Of a DNA stretch of 33,872 nucleotides, positions 31,456 through 33,872 are shown in pieces. The notes beneath the pieces are model-generated. The model saw only the letters and a program-made list of their open reading frames with translations, searched no databases and was not told the DNA's origin. The number at the start of each line of letters is the position of its first letter. Positions within the stretch are counted from its first letter, which is position 1. The translations under genes were made by a program, and so were the position numbers. This stretch comes from Gemmatimonadaceae bacterium (lineage in GTDB: Bacteria; Gemmatimonadota; Gemmatimonadetes; Gemmatimonadales; Gemmatimonadaceae): positions 1-33,872 of the forward strand of contig JACMLX010000161.1 of the NCBI GenBank assembly GCA_014379355.1. The letters run 5' to 3'.

Positions 31456-32592
31456 TCAACTGATCCGGATGTCGATGCCGCGTGCGGCGAGTTCGGCGAT
31501 GTAGCGATCCCCCGGAAACACTTCATCCGGCGTGTAGACACCATGCGCCAGCGCGCCGCTCGCCATCAACTGCCCCGTGATCGACAGCGTGTAGCCCGTG
31601 ACGCGCATCATGGCGGTGATACCGTGCGTCGCGTCGTAGTAGTCGAGCAGGTCGTATTGCCGAGTGACTGCCGCGCCTGCCTTCGTACCGCTGACGAGCA
31701 CGCGCAACGCCACCACGTCTTCGCTGCCCGGACGGCGCAGCTTCGGGCCGACCTGCGCGATGAACAGATCGCGCGGTACGACCTGTACGCCCTTCACGTC
31801 GATCGGTGTCGAGTCGTACAGGCCGAGGTCGCGCATCGCAGCCATCATCTGCGCGTGACCCGGGTAGCGGAGTGTCTTGTACTCCATCGACGGGATCTTC
31901 CCCTCGTACCGCCATGCCATCGTGGACAGCCCGCCGGCGGTGTGGAACGCCTCGAGCGTCCCGATCGGCTCGGCGAACCGCACCGGCTCCGTCTCCGACA
32001 GCGCCTGCACCTGAACCCGCTTTCCGTCGCGAAGCACCCACGACAGCGTCGAGTAGTAGTCCAGCACGCCCTCGATCGAATACACGATCTGGTAGTTGAG
32101 GGGCGGCTCCGGGTGCTGCGGCAGGCCACCGACGAACAGCTTCACACTCTCCACCGTGTCGAGCGCGCGAATGCCGTGTTCGGCCAGCACGTTGATCATG
32201 CCCGGTGCGAGGCCGGTGTCCGGAACCACCGTCACACCTTTCAGCTTCGCCGCCGAGTCGAGCTCCTTCTGCTGGAAGACGATCTCGGTGTTGCCGCCCA
32301 GATCGGCGAAGTGCACGCCGGACTGTACCGCCAGCGCGGCCAGTTCGCCGTTGAAGTAGTAGGGGATCGCGCTCAGCACCGCGTCGACCTTGCTCATCTC
32401 GGACAGCATCATCTCGCGGTTGCGCACGTCGATGGAGGTCGGCACGAGGCGCGGATCATCCGTCGGCAGAAACGCCGGCAACGATGACACGTCGAGGTCG
32501 GCGAGGCGAACTTCCGTGACACCGGCACTGCGCAGCAGGTCGAACGCACACGCGGAACCCTGCGCGCCGCGGCCAAGGACGAGAAAACGCAT
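31456..32592 (-). CDS. Saccharopine-dehydrogenase-family oxidoreductase
   Basis: A 378-residue NAD(P)-dependent enzyme. The N-terminal Rossmann fold has VLGRGAQGSACAFDLL, a glycine-rich nucleotide loop slightly altered from GxGxxG, and Asp residues near 32-34 at the end of strand two. VLSAIPYYFN and HFADLGGN follow, then PDTGLAPGMINVLAEHG, a conserved linker in saccharopine and lysine dehydrogenases. The C-terminal catalytic domain contains the YYSTLSWVL region. Relatives include L-lysine 6-dehydrogenase and saccharopine dehydrogenase; which substrate applies here cannot be told. ATG 32592 gives the usual N terminus. It is convergent with dacB. Confidence 0.85.
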   Translation of the reverse strand: MRFLVLGRGAQGSACAFDLLRSAGVTEVRLADLDVSSLPAFLPTDDPRLVPTSIDVRNREMMLSEMSKVDAVLSAIPYYFNGELAALAVQSGVHFADLGGNTEIVFQQKELDSAAKLKGVTVVPDTGLAPGMINVLAEHGIRALDTVESVKLFVGGLPQHPEPPLNYQIVYSIEGVLDYYSTLSWVLRDGKRVQVQALSETEPVRFAEPIGTLEAFHTAGGLSTMAWRYEGKIPSMEYKTLRYPGHAQMMAAMRDLGLYDSTPIDVKGVQVVPRDLFIAQVGPKLRRPGSEDVVALRVLVSGTKAGAAVTRQYDLLDYYDATHGITAMMRVTGYTLSITGQLMASGALAHGVYTPDEVFPGDRYIAELAARGIDIRIS

Positions 32593-32779
32593 ATCGATGA
32601 GGCACAGTGAGCCGCACGCGCGCCGGATTGGCGCTGCGAAGCAGGCGTGATGACGATGGCAGGGTGCAATCCTGCGGGAGTCCGGGAAATTTACTGGAGC
32701 GCTCAGCGTTGCGTATGACGGGCCCGTATCGGTGCCCGCCGGTTCCGCGCTCTGGATTCATGCCCTCAATCGTCTCCAC

Positions 32780-33235
32780 ATGTCGATGCCCAACCCGGAC
32801 GCCTGGCGCGCCCACCTGCTCACCGAACCTTCGGCCATCCACTCCGCCCTTGCGGCGCTGCACACGATCGCCGTGCTTGGCTTCAAGCCGGAGGAAACCG
32901 AAGCGCCGGCGTTCTACGTGCCGGAATACGCGCAACGAGCGGGCTTCACGATCATCCCGGTACCCGTCTACTACCCGAACATGGTGAACGCGCTGGGCGA
33001 GACTGCATACCAGTCGTTGCGCGACATTCCGAACCCCGTGGACGTCGTCGAGATCTTTCGCCGGCCGGCGGACATTCCGCAGCATCTCGACGATATCCTC
33101 GCCATACGTCCGAAGATGGTGTGGATGCAGCTGGGCATCCGGCATGAGCAGGTCGCCGAGGCGCTCGCACGTGCCGGCATCGACGTCGTACAGGATCACT
33201 GCCTGCTGGTCGAGCTGAAGAAAATGGGCCGGTAA
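32780..33235 (+). CDS. CoA-binding protein, YccU type
   Basis: A 151-residue single-domain Rossmann-like protein of the CoA_binding_2 family. Visible features are HTIAVLGFKPEETEAPAFYVPEYAQRAG, with the N-terminal nucleotide-binding strand and loop, IIPVPVYYPN, VDVVEIFRRP, a WMQLGI strand and a C-terminal VVQDHCLLVE containing the conserved Cys and Glu. Members bind CoA in the cytosol; the physiological role is unknown. ATG 32780 or 32786 fits the family length; the earlier GTG 32732 would add 16 residues not expected for the family. Confidence 0.87.
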   Translation: MSMPNPDAWRAHLLTEPSAIHSALAALHTIAVLGFKPEETEAPAFYVPEYAQRAGFTIIPVPVYYPNMVNALGETAYQSLRDIPNPVDVVEIFRRPADIPQHLDDILAIRPKMVWMQLGIRHEQVAEALARAGIDVVQDHCLLVELKKMGR

Positions 33236-33350
33236 CGATCGGGTTCGCATTCATGGCGGATTGACGGGATGGGGATAAACTCGATGTGCACCCAGAACTG
33301 CTCCGCCCCAAGCCGGGGCGCCGCATTCCCACCCCACATGGAGACTCCCC

Positions 33351-33749
33351 ATGCGTCGTTCCGCCGTCATGCTTACAGCCCTCGCCCTTTTGACCACGGG
33401 CTGCTACCACACCACGATCACCACCGGTCGGCCGATGAGTGAGACAACGATCATGCAGCCGTGGGCGCTGTCCTTCATTTATGGGTTGGTTCCGCCGCCG
33501 ACCGTCGAGACCGCGTCCAAGTGTCCGTCGGGCGTGGCGCAGGTCGAGACGCAGCTTTCCTTCCTCAATGGCCTCGTCGGCAGCCTGACCTTCGGCATCG
33601 TGACGCCGATGACCATCAAGGTGACCTGTGCAGGCAGCGGCCGATCTGAAGCGCCTGGCGTGAAGAGCCAGGGCGACGCGGTGAAGGCCATCTCCGCCGC
33701 CGCCGATCTCGCCCACGACACCGGCGCACCTGTTCTGGTCAGGTTCTAA
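33351..33749 (+). CDS. Bor-family lipoprotein
   Basis: A 132-residue lipoprotein with a signal peptide ending in LLTTGC (Cys18). The middle matches the phage lambda Bor / Iss family as I remember it: SFIYGLVPPPTVETASKCP, then VETQLSFLNGL, LTFGIVTP and IKVTC, with the two conserved Cys. In lambda lysogens Bor is an outer-membrane lipoprotein linked to serum resistance. Here there is no phage gene nearby, and a 35-residue C-terminal extension follows the family domain. GGAGA lies just before ATG 33351. The function in this organism is unknown. Confidence 0.8.
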   Translation: MRRSAVMLTALALLTTGCYHTTITTGRPMSETTIMQPWALSFIYGLVPPPTVETASKCPSGVAQVETQLSFLNGLVGSLTFGIVTPMTIKVTCAGSGRSEAPGVKSQGDAVKAISAAADLAHDTGAPVLVRF

Positions 33750-33770
33750 GCCTTTCAGAACGGCTGGCCT

Positions 33771-33872
33771 CGCACAGAGCCGCGGAGCCACAGAGAGTCC
33801 AACGAAGTTTGAGAAACACCGTTCACGCGGGGATCGCGAGGACCGCGGGGAAAAGCAAAGGGCTTCTGGAAC
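33771..33872. repeat. Partial palindromic element, copy 4 (left arm, cut by window end)
   Basis: The sequence after the Bor-like gene contains CACAGAGCCGCGGAGCCAC and a 9-base tandem CGCGGGGAT, CGCGAGGAC, CGCGGGGAA at 33826-33852, then ends in CTTCTGGAAC. GGAAC is the core half-site of the other elements, so the centre appears to lie at the window edge and a matching right arm should follow outside. Confidence 0.6.

Noticed and set aside
31168-32487. 439-codon plus-strand frame across copy 3 and the saccharopine-dehydrogenase-like gene
   Set aside because: It starts within the palindromic element and then runs antisense to a recognisable Rossmann enzyme; the sequence has no family signal.
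33255-33290. TTGACG and GATAAACT before the Bor-like gene as a promoter
   Set aside because: The spacing between the two hexamers is much too short for a sigma-70 promoter, so I do not call it.

Overview
The window is GC-rich bacterial chromosome with tightly packed genes, many GTG starts and several small secreted beta-barrel proteins. It carries a caa3-type cytochrome oxidase operon with a CtaG assembly factor. The style fits an aerobic Gram-negative, and I lean to Gemmatimonadota. That is an inference from gene style only, since no rRNA or other taxonomic marker is present. I see no tRNA, rRNA, CRISPR array, insertion sequence or phage integrase.

Layout. 76-5089: a secreted barrel-like protein, an EamA-type half transporter, a secreted SxxK serine hydrolase and a secreted protein built from two copies of one domain. 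5108-7872 (minus): a malonate module, a MatC-like carrier next to a MatB-like malonyl-CoA synthetase. 7974-11853: an MliC-like lipoprotein, a metallophosphoesterase, a barrel protein, the tRNA methyltransferase TrmL, and a membrane acyltransferase coupled to a small cupin. 12019-21176: a nitrogen-storage cluster. 21184-22704: three small uncharacterised genes. 22973-31033: seven co-directional genes, cytochrome c oxidase subunits II, I, III and IV, CtaG, a NagX/HGSNAT-like membrane acyltransferase and a PBP4-type DD-peptidase. 31456-33749: a saccharopine-dehydrogenase-like enzyme, a CoA-binding protein and a Bor-like lipoprotein.

The most coherent system is cyanophycin metabolism. CphA (14472-17372) makes the Asp-Arg polymer and CphB (13645-14475, ATGA overlap with cphA) cuts it to beta-Asp-Arg. 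The divergent IadA (12019-13131) can split that dipeptide. An unusual aspartase carrying an N-terminal cyclic-nucleotide-binding-type domain (19320-21176) can turn the aspartate into fumarate and ammonia. Between cphA and the aspartase lies a stand-alone CphA-type Mur ligase without an ATP-grasp domain (17396-19078), whose role is open. The IadA has Glu at the position where E. coli IadA has its carboxylated bridging lysine.

The second notable feature is a set of intergenic palindromic elements of about 300 bp (1405-1720, 13186-13506, 31081-31378, and a part at 33771-33872). Each is centred on a hairpin around GGAAC, with arms made partly of 8-9 bp purine-rich tandem units. The first two share a sequence block with fixed spacing; the third shares only the core and architecture. 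They account for all three gene-free stretches longer than 300 bp.
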